DNA from: Rhodanobacteraceae bacterium
GTDB taxonomy: Bacteria; Pseudomonadota; Gammaproteobacteria; Xanthomonadales; Rhodanobacteraceae
DNA length: 34,915 bases
Reading direction: 5' to 3'
Assembly: GCA_021325475.1 (NCBI GenBank)
Contig: JAJPHA010000126.1
Coordinates: 1 to 34,915 of the forward strand
How positions within the stretch are numbered: position 1 is the first letter of the stretch; the number at the start of each line of letters is the position of its first letter. The notes under the pieces were generated by a model that saw only the letters and a program-made list of their open reading frames with translations, made no database searches and had not been told where the DNA came from. Positions 1-9,136 of the stretch are shown in pieces. The translations under genes and the position numbers were made by a program.

Positions 1-11
1 AGAAATGCGAA

Positions 12-42
12 ACCCGCCTGATGCGTGGGCATCGAGGCGGGT
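12..42 (-). terminator. Terminator hairpin at the end of the tail operon
   Basis: ACCCGCCT plus GATGC pairs with GCATC plus AGGCGGGT, giving 13 base pairs with one bulged G (position 34) and the loop GTGG. Read on the minus strand it follows the last tail gene and is followed by TTTCGCATTTCT, a modest T tract. It shares the 11-mer CGAAACCCGCC with the stronger terminator near 28752, so the phage seems to reuse this terminator type. Confidence 0.7.
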
Positions 43-73
43 CTCAGGGGTGAATCGGTGAAACGGCGGTGCT

Positions 74-295
74 TTAGATTTCGATGATCTCCAGCGGCAG
101 GCTGGGCGCGATGCCCTCGATGGCGTCGTCCCGGACGAACACCTTCTGGCCGACGGCCGAATTGCCGCGCGCCCGGATCAGGCCGCCACCGGGCAATGCG
201 ACGGTGACCACGCCGGAACCGATCTCGATCACGGTGCCCGCTTGCAGCGGCGGCTCGGGGATGAGTTGGCGGAACTGCTCATAGAGGTTACGCAT
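74..295 (-). CDS. Small OB-fold-like tail tip/spike protein
   Basis: This 73-residue protein starts at ATG 295 inside the end of the upstream hub-like gene (ATGCGTAA overlap), so the two are translationally coupled. After a short N-terminal helix the sequence alternates beta strands and glycines, with GSGVVTVALPGGG at residues 26-38 and a closing EGIAPSLPLEIIEI. That is the pattern of the small OB-fold domains found next to tail hubs (gpV or Mu gp45 type). I infer a spike or hub-cap role from fold pattern and position; it is the last gene before the terminator. No close family is recognised with certainty. Confidence 0.65.
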   Translation of the reverse strand: MRNLYEQFRQLIPEPPLQAGTVIEIGSGVVTVALPGGGLIRARGNSAVGQKVFVRDDAIEGIAPSLPLEIIEI

Positions 296-2315
296 AGCCT
301 TGCACTCCCAGCGTCTGCCAAACCTCGGGCATTCCTGCCTCGATCTGTGTCGAGCGCACCAGTCCCAGGCGCGTGACGCTTCCATCCTGGTACTCGACGA
401 ATGCACCTGGCTCGATGATCCCGGTCTCGGCGAGCACCGGCAGGCGCAGGCTGACTTCGATCTGGTGCCCGGTGTCGGCGAGCACGGCGATGCCTCGCTG
501 GCGCGCGGCCGCCGCCTCGATGATGAGCGGATCGACCACCATCGGGGCCAGCACATCTCCGGCGGTGCCGGCGCGCGTCACTTGGCCGAGCACGCCGACA
601 TCCTGCCCGGATACGAACACGCGGTTGTACGTGGGCTTCTCGATCCACCGCAGCGACTCGCGCGCCACGGCATCCACCGGCAGCACGAATTCGGGTGTGA
701 CGGTGTTCCAGTCCCAAGGGGCAACCGGATAGCGGTGGCGCACACGGATGCGCTCGTCTGATGGATGCGGAAGCAGATAGCCGCCGGCCGCATTGGCAAT
801 GGCGATCAGCGCCTCGATCCACGTTCCCTGCTGCGCGAACACCCCGGCCGGGACGTTCCAGTCCATGAGGCCCCAATCGACCGTCCAGCCCAATGGAATG
901 CCATTGAGCGTGAGCACGTCGTCCATCAATTGCCGCGCGGTGCGCGCCTCGGCATTCCTGAACGTCATCACCGGCGCGTAGGGCGCGGCCAGCACGGCGT
1001 TGCGTCCGCGCCCCGAGATGCGGATGCTGTCGTCGCCGAACACACGCTCGCGGCCGATGCTCTCGGCCAACACGCGGAAATCCGTGCCGTTGACGCTGGC
1101 GACGAGTTCGACCGGGCCGGTGGCGCTGCCGGGTGCCACCAAGCCTTCAGCCTTGGCGGGCAGTTGCGCCTCGAAGCCCCACGTCCAGGATGCGGCGTCG
1201 AGCGAGAGCGAGAGGTTGAACACCGGCACCGGCAAACCATCGGGCAGCCGGTGCAGGGTCACGTTGTTGATCACGAAGTACACCCTCCGGACGGGGACGA
1301 CCACCGGATCTCCATCCGGAGGCGGCGGGTCGGTGTGGTTTTCACAGACGAACAGCAAGTGGCCGTCCGCTGGGGACAAGGCAGCAAACAGCAGATGCGC
1401 GCTCGGCGTGTAGCAAGGTTGCGGCGCGGGCGGTACGGGAACCACCCAGACGCTGATCCCCGGCGGCGGCGGCACGGCTTCCTGAAACCTGCCGCGCCAA
1501 CCTTTCGGCGCAGGGCTGGCGCTCTGGAAGTCGGTACCTTGATGCTGGGTGAGCAGCCGCGCGACTTGCCAGAAAGCGAATCGACCGGCGCGCTTGGTGC
1601 GATCACCATCCTGATGCCGGAAGCGCGTGGCGTCGCGCAAGCGCACGGCGTTCTGGAACGAGCCCTGTCGGGCCAGTTCGCGATGAATGCCATCCTGGTG
1701 GGCGAACCACGTCGCCTCAATCAGACGCGTGGCCTGCTGCTGGCCCGTGCGGCGCTGCTCCGGCGCGGCCGCCAGGACCGGGGGCAACCGGTGCTCGATG
1801 CCTTGTGGCAAGGCAAGCGTGCGCCGCCAGAACGTCTCCCAGCCAGCGGGCGTCGCGGCCGCATCCTGCTGACCCTGGGTCGAACCGACCTCGGTCTGCC
1901 GCGCCATCTGCCAGTGATGCGTGGTGCGGCCGACCGTGGGCCGCTGCGTGTGCGACGCGTATCTGACCTCGCCGGTGAACACTACGCCGGGCAGGCTCGC
2001 GCCCGCGCCAGTCCCCACGTTCAAGGGCACGCTCGGGCGCAAGACCAGCGAGCGCACCGTCAGGCCCGGCAATTCGGCCAACAGCTCGGCCCGGGCCGGG
2101 GGAATGAACTTGATCGCAATGACCGGCAGCGGCAGCGTGGCCCGTACCGTCACGTCGTCGCGCGGGGCGACGTAGTTGGCCCCGAACACCAAGCTGGCGT
2201 CGGTGGCTGCGGGTTGATCGAACAGCAGATCGACCAGGGGCGGCCCGACCGCCACGCCCGCAGTGGGCACGGGCAACGCGGCGACCAAGGTCACCTCGTT
2301 GGGAACGGCAGGCAC
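288..2315 (-). CDS. Putative tail hub/baseplate protein, 675 aa
   Basis: The gene starts at GTG 2315, preceded by GGGGTAAGCC, two bases after the stop of the upstream gene. The C-terminal half (about residues 360-675) resembles phage tail hub proteins of the gp27/gpP or late-control D type. It has a beta-rich segment with SGRGRNAVL, then QQGTWIEALIAIANAAGG followed by a strand-rich PSDERIRVRHRYPV, and a long beta tail. The N-terminal third carries a Gln/Arg/Trp-rich region (about 130-285) with an imperfect 28-residue duplication: EATWFAHQDG at 200-209 and DATRFRHQDG at 228-237. A proline-rich linker (281-300, 329-334) separates the parts. The small OB-like gene overlaps its end, supporting a tail-tip role. 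Function is inferred; it is clearly a structural gene by context. Confidence 0.65.
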   Translation of the reverse strand: MPAVPNEVTLVAALPVPTAGVAVGPPLVDLLFDQPAATDASLVFGANYVAPRDDVTVRATLPLPVIAIKFIPPARAELLAELPGLTVRSLVLRPSVPLNVGTGAGASLPGVVFTGEVRYASHTQRPTVGRTTHHWQMARQTEVGSTQGQQDAAATPAGWETFWRRTLALPQGIEHRLPPVLAAAPEQRRTGQQQATRLIEATWFAHQDGIHRELARQGSFQNAVRLRDATRFRHQDGDRTKRAGRFAFWQVARLLTQHQGTDFQSASPAPKGWRGRFQEAVPPPPGISVWVVPVPPAPQPCYTPSAHLLFAALSPADGHLLFVCENHTDPPPPDGDPVVVPVRRVYFVINNVTLHRLPDGLPVPVFNLSLSLDAASWTWGFEAQLPAKAEGLVAPGSATGPVELVASVNGTDFRVLAESIGRERVFGDDSIRISGRGRNAVLAAPYAPVMTFRNAEARTARQLMDDVLTLNGIPLGWTVDWGLMDWNVPAGVFAQQGTWIEALIAIANAAGGYLLPHPSDERIRVRHRYPVAPWDWNTVTPEFVLPVDAVARESLRWIEKPTYNRVFVSGQDVGVLGQVTRAGTAGDVLAPMVVDPLIIEAAAARQRGIAVLADTGHQIEVSLRLPVLAETGIIEPGAFVEYQDGSVTRLGLVRSTQIEAGMPEVWQTLGVQGYA

Positions 2316-2318
2316 GGC

Positions 2319-2714
2319 TTACCCCAGGATCGCCGACACCATCCGGGCGTCGCCGCCCAGATAGAGATTGGTGCTGGCCAGCTTCACGTCTCCGCTGCCG
2401 TCGGTGCCACTGCAGTCCAGATCCAGGGCGTTCACCTCGTTGCCGTTCACGAGCCGCGCCCAGCTGGCGATGCCGGTCGCCGTGATCAGTCCGTCTTCCT
2501 GCTGCGTGAGCGTCAGCAGACCACCCGAGATCGCGCCCGCGGGCTTGGTCAGCTTGATCTCAACCAGCATCGCGCTGGTTGGTGTCGCGGACGGCGTTGC
2601 TGGCCGCGTCCCGCCGTAGATGCGCAATCGGGCCGGATTGGGTCCCGCGTCGAGGAAGGCCAGGGTTCCCGCGAGCCGCGCCTCGTTGTGTTCGACGGTG
2701 ATGGCGACGGTCAT
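2319..2714 (-). CDS. Small tail-module protein, unknown function (131 aa)
   Basis: The start is ATG 2714, overlapping the TGA of the preceding gene (ATGA). The 131 residues are beta-rich with no cysteine cluster, signal peptide or membrane segment, for example VAITVEHNEARLAGTLAF at the N-terminus. The pattern suggests a compact beta-sandwich. It sits between a jelly-roll-like protein and the hub-like protein and is expected to be a minor virion or tail-tip component. I do not recognise a family. Confidence 0.6.
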   Translation of the reverse strand: MTVAITVEHNEARLAGTLAFLDAGPNPARLRIYGGTRPATPSATPTSAMLVEIKLTKPAGAISGGLLTLTQQEDGLITATGIASWARLVNGNEVNALDLDCSGTDGSGDVKLASTNLYLGGDARMVSAILG

Positions 2715-3796
2715 GGCATCGGTTCCGGCTTGAGGTTGTCCGCGATCACGGCGCGGTACATCTGCTTGTAGTCGTAGCTGACCACGGTGTATCGCTGCGC
2801 CGGGTCCAGCAGTTCGAATCGGTAGTTGCCGCTGGCGTCGGACCAGGTCTCAGCGACCAGGACGCGGGCGTTCTCGCTGATGAGCTGCACCCGGCGCACC
2901 AGCGGTTGGTCGGGCTGGCCCTTCTCCTTGACCGTCCCGGCGATCACGCCGTGGCCGCTGAAGTGAATGTCCTTGCGCGCGCTGGGAATCGTGCGCAAGC
3001 GCCAGTCGTAGCCGCCACCCCGATCCCACAGGTCGCTCGACGGGCGGTTGCGGCGGATCAGATCGACGTGGGCGTTGACGCCGATGTTGGCGGCGGGATC
3101 GGGCAGCACCGAGGTCGAGCCACCGGCGACCCGCACCAGCTCGTCGTCGGCGTTCACGCCCACGGTCGCGGGAAACGCCGGGAGGCCGGATGGCGTGTCG
3201 CCGGCGATGGCGTGGACGCGCGCCGTGGCTCCGTAGAGGAACACGCCCGGGATCAGCTTGCCCCGGTAGCTCGCATCGCCGACCTGGAACATCAGCACGC
3301 CGCCGGCCTTGAACTGGATCAGCCGTGCCCAAGGCACCCCGTTGGCATCGAACGCGCCGACGATGACTTCGCAGCGCAGGATCATCCGCTGGCCGGCGTT
3401 GAAGGCCGGAGCTGCGTCGGACACTCCGGCGACGGGCTTCGCGCCGTCGTTGATCCCGCCCATCACCGCCGCGCCGTCACCGAAGCCGCTGTTCCAGCGG
3501 GAGACGCTCCACGCACCATCGAGATGCGCGAACCGGTAGCCTTCGGCTCCATTGCCCGTCGTCATCCACAGGCCGATATGCTTGCGGGCGCTCGGGTCGG
3601 TCAGCAACTCGACGTCGGCTTCGAACCAGAAGTCACCGCTGGCAGTCTCGTTGAAACGCAGGATCGACTGCGCGTTCGGGGCCGAGATGTCGATGGCCTG
3701 CTGCGCGCTGTTGTAGCTGGCGGACATGCTGCCGAGCACTGTCGTGTAGCCGTTCGCCGGTGCCGTGGCGAAGCTGTCGTTGAGCGGGTAGCTCAC
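2711..3796 (-). CDS. Tail protein, LamG/jelly-roll-like plus regulatory-like Ig domain
   Basis: GTG at 3796 is the start; a strong Shine-Dalgarno (GGAGGTGATCC) lies directly before it and overlaps the end of the upstream gene. Residues about 1-210 read as a concanavalin/LamG-type beta-sandwich (DFWFEADVELLTD, IGLWMTTGNGAEGYRFAHL), a fold often used for carbohydrate binding at phage tips. The last 80 residues (HGVIAGTVKEKG to DASGNYRFELLDPAQRYTVVSYD) look like a carboxypeptidase-regulatory-like/Ig-type domain. I infer a distal tail or receptor-binding accessory protein. The domain calls come from pattern reading, not a search. Confidence 0.65.
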   Translation of the reverse strand: MSYPLNDSFATAPANGYTTVLGSMSASYNSAQQAIDISAPNAQSILRFNETASGDFWFEADVELLTDPSARKHIGLWMTTGNGAEGYRFAHLDGAWSVSRWNSGFGDGAAVMGGINDGAKPVAGVSDAAPAFNAGQRMILRCEVIVGAFDANGVPWARLIQFKAGGVLMFQVGDASYRGKLIPGVFLYGATARVHAIAGDTPSGLPAFPATVGVNADDELVRVAGGSTSVLPDPAANIGVNAHVDLIRRNRPSSDLWDRGGGYDWRLRTIPSARKDIHFSGHGVIAGTVKEKGQPDQPLVRRVQLISENARVLVAETWSDASGNYRFELLDPAQRYTVVSYDYKQMYRAVIADNLKPEPMP

Positions 3797-3799
3797 GGA

Positions 3800-5065
3800 T
3801 CACCTCCACGGCCCGGTGATGTCGAACGCGATCTGCGCGCCCTCGGTGTCGGAGCTGTACTGCGTCCTGACCAGCAGAAACCGCTTGCCCGCCTGCCCGA
3901 CCACGTTGTCGACGATGGTCTGGTCGCTGTAAGGGCGGTCCTGGGGCATCCACAGCATTCCGGGCATCAGGCCGCGCATATGCCCGTCCTCCTGCCGCAC
4001 GTAGGTCGGCAGCATCCACAGGCTGTAGTCCGCGCCGTTCGGAAACGGCGTCGGGCCGCGCCCGCAGATCTGCTGGCCGTTGTTCGTATTCAGCGACGTC
4101 GTCGCCCAGCGCACCGGGTTGCCAAGCTGGGTGTGATTGCGCAGCAGTACCTTGCCGGTGAAGTCGAGCGAAGAGACCAGGCCATAGCCACTGAACTGTC
4201 CTGGATAGCTCCAGTAATTGCTCATGCCCGAGTAGTTGTCGTCGGCGCATAGCACCGTGGCGTAGTTGTCACCGGGCTTGAAGCTCGTGATGTCGCCGAA
4301 GCAGTAGCAGTTGCGACCGTACCAGTTGTACCCGGCAGCATTGGTGACGAAGAGGTAGAACAGCCGGTCGTCGCCGATCAACACCCAGTTGCGGCCGCCG
4401 CCGCCGCTGTCGCCATTGCTTTCGTACTGATTGCTGCGCGCGTGGTACCACTTGTACCAGCCCCACTGATTGGCGGTGACCTGCTTCCAGTTCTGCGTCG
4501 GATTGTTCGGGTCGTAGGGGGCCTGCGCACCGACGATGGTGTCGAGGTCCGACAAGTCTTCGACGATGCCGACGTTGGCCCATTTCGACCAGCCCGTCGT
4601 GTAGTTCGGCGTCTTGAGGCTGTCGTCGATCAGCAGGATGTTCTGCGGCGAAGCCGGATTCTTGCTGCGGTAGGCGGCCTTGTTCGTGCTGGCGAACGGT
4701 TTCTCCCAGCCCAGCGGCGCGACTTTGGCCGAGAGGCTCGTGGCGGTCGTCGCGGGAGATGCCGGCGTGCCCGTCACCGCGTAGGTGAAGGTGGTCGTGG
4801 TGGTCGCGAGCACGCGGAACAAGCCGTTGTACTCGGGCTGATCGGCCCCGGCGATCAGAACCACCTGATCACGCAGGTAGGCGTGCCCGGCGGTGATGGT
4901 GGCGGTGGCCACGCCATTGGCGAAGGTCAACGAGTCGATGGCTTTCAGGGCGAAGCCGTTGACCAGGCAGGCATCGAGCATCGTCACCAGTTCGCCCCAG
5001 TTGTTGGCGATCTGCGGCGCGCCCGCCATGCCGCTGCTGAAGTATTTGACGGTCAGGTCGGTCAT
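3800..5065 (-). CDS. Putative distal tail/receptor-binding protein (421 aa)
   Basis: The start is ATG 5065 with a CAGGAA-type ribosome site. The N-terminal 25 residues (MTDLTVKYFSSGMAGAP) and the following beta-strand repeats (ATATITAGHAYL, TFTYAVTGTPA) look like a virion anchoring domain. Residues about 200-330 are rich in Trp, Tyr, Gly and Asn (WGWYKWYHARSNQY, GYNWYGRNCYCFGDI), a composition common in carbohydrate-contacting tail proteins. It follows the 1196-residue tail protein and precedes the LamG-like protein, so a tip role is likely. Exact function is unknown. Confidence 0.65.
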   Translation of the reverse strand: MTDLTVKYFSSGMAGAPQIANNWGELVTMLDACLVNGFALKAIDSLTFANGVATATITAGHAYLRDQVVLIAGADQPEYNGLFRVLATTTTTFTYAVTGTPASPATTATSLSAKVAPLGWEKPFASTNKAAYRSKNPASPQNILLIDDSLKTPNYTTGWSKWANVGIVEDLSDLDTIVGAQAPYDPNNPTQNWKQVTANQWGWYKWYHARSNQYESNGDSGGGGRNWVLIGDDRLFYLFVTNAAGYNWYGRNCYCFGDITSFKPGDNYATVLCADDNYSGMSNYWSYPGQFSGYGLVSSLDFTGKVLLRNHTQLGNPVRWATTSLNTNNGQQICGRGPTPFPNGADYSLWMLPTYVRQEDGHMRGLMPGMLWMPQDRPYSDQTIVDNVVGQAGKRFLLVRTQYSSDTEGAQIAFDITGPWR

Positions 5066-5126
5066 AGGAATTCCTGCAGAGAGGTTTCAGAAATCAGGAG
5101 GTGTCACCCACGCCATTCATGTGGCT

Positions 5127-8100
5127 TCAGGGCGTGTCGACATCCCCGCGAATCAGCAGCGTGAAGTTGTCGTCGGGCACGGACTCCGGCCCCTGCTGGA
5201 CGGTGCGCACCACCCAGACCGGGAACTGCGCGCCGATGGTGTTGAAGCGCAGCACGTTGCCGGTGGCCCAGCCGTTGCCCCATCCGAGCGCAGGCAGATG
5301 GAAGTACGGCACGCCGGTAGCCGGGTTGTTGGGGGCGCAGTCGGTACTGGTGTTGCCGGTGGCGATCACGCCGACGTTCTCGCCGATGACATCGAACGAG
5401 GTGCTGTTGGTGAAGCGCACGATCCAGCGTTCGGTCAGCGCGCCCCGATTCGTGACCTGGATCGGGTACTGCGTATTGTTGAAGGTCGCGGTCGCCGAGC
5501 TGCCCGACAACGCGTCCGACCACGCGCCGCTCCAGGTCGCCTGATCGAACACGAGGCTGACGCGGGCGAACAGGTCGCCCGCCACCAGCGCGCTTGAGAC
5601 GAAACTCCCGGACGCGGGATCACCGGGATTGGCGAGGGGATACGCGTGGGTCAGCGGGCGCGTGAAGCTGATCTCGCCGTTGATCTGCACGTCGCGCACC
5701 ACCGCCATGTCCTCGATGCGGTGCTCGACGGTCACGGGCTGGCTGTAGCCGGTCACGTTCGTGAAGGTGACGGTGCCCGCTTCCAAATCGGCGGTATAGC
5801 CGGTGTGGATCACCGAGCCGTCATGGCCGACCACACGCACGCGCGACAGGCGAACCCGCGCACAGTCGATGGTCTGGCCGTTGCTGACCGAGGTGGTGAT
5901 CTTGCCGGTGTGGCCGACGACGGCGAAGCCACCTGGACGGAAGATCGGCACGCGCCCGTCGCTGGGCAGACGCACCGGATCGATGCCGAGCAGGTCGGCA
6001 TCCAGCGGCAGATAGCTGTAGGCCACCGCGCTGTAGCGCACACTGGAGGCGGCCACCGGCTCGGGCCGGAAGATCTTGCCGTCCGTGCCCACGCGGTCGG
6101 CGGCGTACCAGGGCTGGCTCTCGTTGCCGGCCGCCGTGACCATCGTGCCGAATCGCACGCGCACCAGACCGCTCTCGTAGTCCACGCTGCCGCTGATGCC
6201 GGTCGCCTCGATCTTGCCGTCGATGCCCGCCGTCACGTTCTGTGTGCCGCCGACCGCGCGAGCGTACTGGATCGAGAGCGACCCCGGACGCAACGGAGCC
6301 GCGCCGGTGCGGAACACGAACTCGCTGGAGATGTTCTCGCCGACCGTGGTCACGCAACTGGCGCGGGTGATGGCGTTGGCTGTTCCCGCTGTCCACGACG
6401 TGAGGGTGACGTCGCCCGAGAGGTAGTTGATCGCGCCGCGCGTGACCCAGCCGCTGGTCGTGAACTCGCGCAGCGTCCCCTGACCGTTGTCGCCCCAAGG
6501 CTGCGCGCCGCTGATCGTCAGCAGCACCGTGCCGGTCACCACTTGCGCATTCACACCCGGCACCAGCTTGAAGCTGGGCGCGAACTGGAAGGTCTCCGTG
6601 TGGTTGCTGGTGGAACCCGCGCTGTTGTAGCGAAGCTTCACGTAGCCCGACTCGTCGTTCGGATACAGCGACGGCGCGGTGACGTAGCTGATGCCACCGT
6701 AATTCAGACGCCAGCGCCCGGTGCCGGCGATGGCCGCGCCGAGGCTGTAGTTCGGGCGTGGAATCCGGATCGTCACGTCCGGGTTGAAGATCAGCTCACC
6801 GGTCGCGTAGTTGACCGTGCCGATGCTCGCGCCGTTGAGGACGACGTTGCCGCCACCATCGTCGCGGGCGATCTGCGTCGGGTCGCGCCAGATCGAGATG
6901 GCAATCCCCATCTCCTGCAACTGCGCGAAGGTGTACGCGCCCAGCCCCGCCGTGTCGGTCAGCGTGTTCCACTCGACCTCCAGCGAACCCGGTTCGATGG
7001 CACCGAGCGTCGCCGTCACCGGCAACGCCCCCGCACCATTGCGGGATGGGTGCGCGAAGGCATCCTCCTGCTTGGGGCCCGCCACATAGCTCACGGTGAG
7101 CTGCGTGCCGACCGACGGCAGCACGTTGGGCGCGAAGTCGAGCCGGCTCTGCGCGACGATCAGACTGCCGGTGGCCGCCCCGGACAGTACGCCCGAGGTG
7201 GCCGCCGTTGCCGTCTTGGTGCCGCCGTACTCCCAGGACACGGTCAGCGATCCGGGTTGCACCGCCGTCCCTGCGGGCGGGTTCAATGCGAGGCTCTGGG
7301 CGGCCATCAGGGTGGTGGATGGCTGCTGCGTTTCCTGCGTCGGGACGTTCCAGGACAGGACGAGCGAACTGCCCACGTCGGGCAAGGCCCCCAGCGTCAC
7401 GACGAACGCGCCGGTGTTCCGGTTGAAGGTGCCCGCGCCGTAGCTGGCATCCAGCCCCTTGAGCGAGCCGCTTCCGCCATCGGACAGTACGTACCAGCGG
7501 CCCTGGGCCATGTAGCTGATCGACAGCGTGCCGGGCTGCGGCACCGGATTGACCGTGCCGACGTAGGACTGACTGCGCGACTCCGGCGTGACCGGGATCT
7601 CCGAGCTTTGCGGCGCACGCAGAATCTGCGCGGCGGGCGTGTAGGTGACCGCCTTCGTGTTCGACATCGAGCCGGAGTTGATGCTCAGGATGCCGTTGGC
7701 GTAATCGATGGTGCCCATCGTCCCGCTGGCGGTCTTGAGCAGGCCCGCGTCGTCGAAGATCGTGATGCCGTCCGTGACGATGGTCAGCGAGCCCGGCAGG
7801 CAGCCACCTGGCAGGTTGAACTTGATGCTCGTCGTCCACGCGTGGCTGGCCGTGTAGCTGACCGGCACCGCGCCGGGCACCGGCAATCCAGCGGCCGCAT
7901 AGGGCGGCACGAAGGAGATCGGCGTCTCGGTCTGGGCACTGGGCACGAGCTGCGTGTAGATGGACGCGCCCTTGATCGTGAAATCACCGACGGACGCGCC
8001 TTGCGTCAGCGGCACCACGCCGACGTAAGTGCCGGCATCGGCCACGACCGTGTCACGCACCTTCGTACTGTTGCTGGCGCGCGTGAAGGTGCGCGTAGCG

Positions 8101-8717
8101 GGTGAACCAGTGAAGTCGTAGCGCAGCGCGTCGCTGATGTCGACCGTGACAATGCTGGCCTTGTAATCCTTGTCGCCGTCGTAGGTGAAGGTGCGTTCGA
8201 CGACGGAGACGGAAGTGGCCCGGATGTATTGCTCCTTCTGCGTGCCCAGTCCCTCGTTTTCGATCAAGACCAGCGTCTGGCCGACATTGGGGATGGTGTC
8301 GGTGGTGCGCTGGAAGAGCTGGATGACGCGCTGGCCGGCGATGTGGTTCTCGAACAGGTAGCCCGCCCACTCGGGACCCTTGTTGAGGTAGGCCTCGATA
8401 CGGACTTGTGCCTGCTCGCGGGTGTCGAAGGTCTTCTCGGTGGAGAACAGCGTGACGCTGACGCGGGCATCCTGTGGCGGCTCGGCCACGATGACGTTGG
8501 CCCCGAAGTAGGTGTCGGTGTCGTCGGTCTGCACCGAGACGAAGGACTTGCGCAGATTGACCCGGCCACCTGCGCGATCCAGCTCGGAGATATCGGGAAA
8601 GATGGCGTTGGAGACGCCATCGGCGATGGTGATGCCGGTGGGTGCGCCGCCTCCCTCGGGCACGTCCGCCATGACGGCGGACTTCAGCAGTTTCACGTCG
8701 CCGGATTGGATCGGCAT
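5127..8717 (-). CDS. Very large modular tail-tip protein (1196 aa)
   Basis: The protein starts at ATG 8717, with GGAG of the ribosome site overlapping the stop of the preceding gene. It has no signal peptide or membrane segment and is almost entirely beta-rich. A module recurs: a PGSL/PGTL strand start (residues 308, 395, 488, 576, 811) followed 25-60 residues later by a G-x-I/V-D/N-Y-x-x-G turn (GTIDYANG 335, GTVNYATG 633, GAINYLSG 761, GSVDYESG 843; weaker GTFNRNTG at 429). This suggests five to six tandem Ig/fibronectin-like domains. The N-terminal 230 residues differ and may attach to the tail tube end. It occupies the slot where lambda has L/K/I/J but is not recognisably gpJ. Role inferred: central tail-tip or baseplate scaffold. 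Confidence 0.7.
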   Translation of the reverse strand: MPIQSGDVKLLKSAVMADVPEGGGAPTGITIADGVSNAIFPDISELDRAGGRVNLRKSFVSVQTDDTDTYFGANVIVAEPPQDARVSVTLFSTEKTFDTREQAQVRIEAYLNKGPEWAGYLFENHIAGQRVIQLFQRTTDTIPNVGQTLVLIENEGLGTQKEQYIRATSVSVVERTFTYDGDKDYKASIVTVDISDALRYDFTGSPATRTFTRASNSTKVRDTVVADAGTYVGVVPLTQGASVGDFTIKGASIYTQLVPSAQTETPISFVPPYAAAGLPVPGAVPVSYTASHAWTTSIKFNLPGGCLPGSLTIVTDGITIFDDAGLLKTASGTMGTIDYANGILSINSGSMSNTKAVTYTPAAQILRAPQSSEIPVTPESRSQSYVGTVNPVPQPGTLSISYMAQGRWYVLSDGGSGSLKGLDASYGAGTFNRNTGAFVVTLGALPDVGSSLVLSWNVPTQETQQPSTTLMAAQSLALNPPAGTAVQPGSLTVSWEYGGTKTATAATSGVLSGAATGSLIVAQSRLDFAPNVLPSVGTQLTVSYVAGPKQEDAFAHPSRNGAGALPVTATLGAIEPGSLEVEWNTLTDTAGLGAYTFAQLQEMGIAISIWRDPTQIARDDGGGNVVLNGASIGTVNYATGELIFNPDVTIRIPRPNYSLGAAIAGTGRWRLNYGGISYVTAPSLYPNDESGYVKLRYNSAGSTSNHTETFQFAPSFKLVPGVNAQVVTGTVLLTISGAQPWGDNGQGTLREFTTSGWVTRGAINYLSGDVTLTSWTAGTANAITRASCVTTVGENISSEFVFRTGAAPLRPGSLSIQYARAVGGTQNVTAGIDGKIEATGISGSVDYESGLVRVRFGTMVTAAGNESQPWYAADRVGTDGKIFRPEPVAASSVRYSAVAYSYLPLDADLLGIDPVRLPSDGRVPIFRPGGFAVVGHTGKITTSVSNGQTIDCARVRLSRVRVVGHDGSVIHTGYTADLEAGTVTFTNVTGYSQPVTVEHRIEDMAVVRDVQINGEISFTRPLTHAYPLANPGDPASGSFVSSALVAGDLFARVSLVFDQATWSGAWSDALSGSSATATFNNTQYPIQVTNRGALTERWIVRFTNSTSFDVIGENVGVIATGNTSTDCAPNNPATGVPYFHLPALGWGNGWATGNVLRFNTIGAQFPVWVVRTVQQGPESVPDDNFTLLIRGDVDTP

Positions 8718-8718
8718 T

Positions 8719-9126
8719 TCAGATCTCCAGGAATCGAAGGGTCAGGCGGTAGAAGTCGGTGTCGGCGCGGGCCGGGATGCCCAGCACGGGCTCCGCTTCG
8801 ATGGCCGTTTCCGTGTGGCGGAAGGCCACGGTGAACGAGCGGCCATCGGAGAAGGCCAGCGCGAAGCGGCCGGTGGCGTTGCCAACGGGAATCGCTGCCC
8901 ACGCGCGCAACTGCTCGACCGTGGCCCGGGTGACCCAGGCCATGTCGGGCGCGCCCGTCAGGGTGATCGGCCGCCCGGCCTGCCGGGTCGCCGACTGGAT
9001 CAGCAAGGCTCCGGTGATGAGGTAGGACGTGGACGCCACGGTGGGCGTCCAGGCGTGCTCATCGCTCCACAGCAAGTCATCGGGCAATGGCAGAGCCACC
9101 CCGGTTTCGAGGTTCTTCAGTTGCAT
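8719..9126 (-). CDS. Small distal tail protein, 135 aa
   Basis: The start is ATG 9126 with GAAGG a few bases upstream; longer upstream extensions have no matching ribosome site and would run into the tape measure gene. The N-terminus (MQLKNLETGVALPLPDDLLW) and strand-rich C-terminus (ARADTDFYRLTLRFLEI) give a compact mixed alpha/beta protein. Its place directly after the tape measure gene corresponds to lambda gpM or distal tail protein genes. The assignment rests on position only; I do not recognise the family. Confidence 0.6.
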   Translation of the reverse strand: MQLKNLETGVALPLPDDLLWSDEHAWTPTVASTSYLITGALLIQSATRQAGRPITLTGAPDMAWVTRATVEQLRAWAAIPVGNATGRFALAFSDGRSFTVAFRHTETAIEAEPVLGIPARADTDFYRLTLRFLEI

Positions 9127-9136
9127 AGGGAAGCCT

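Noticed and set aside
765-2771. Long plus-strand frame opposite the hub-like gene
   Set aside because: Arg/Gly/His-rich shadow, crosses gene boundaries of the minus strand and lacks any recognisable motif.
5066-5126. Short gap with GGAATTCC palindrome before the 421-residue gene
   Set aside because: An 8-base palindrome is expected by chance, and no promoter or terminator was convincing.
5646-8105. 819-codon plus-strand frame opposite the 1196-residue tail gene
   Set aside because: Shadow frame with biased Arg/Ala/His/Gly composition; the minus-strand gene is well supported by context and ribosome site.
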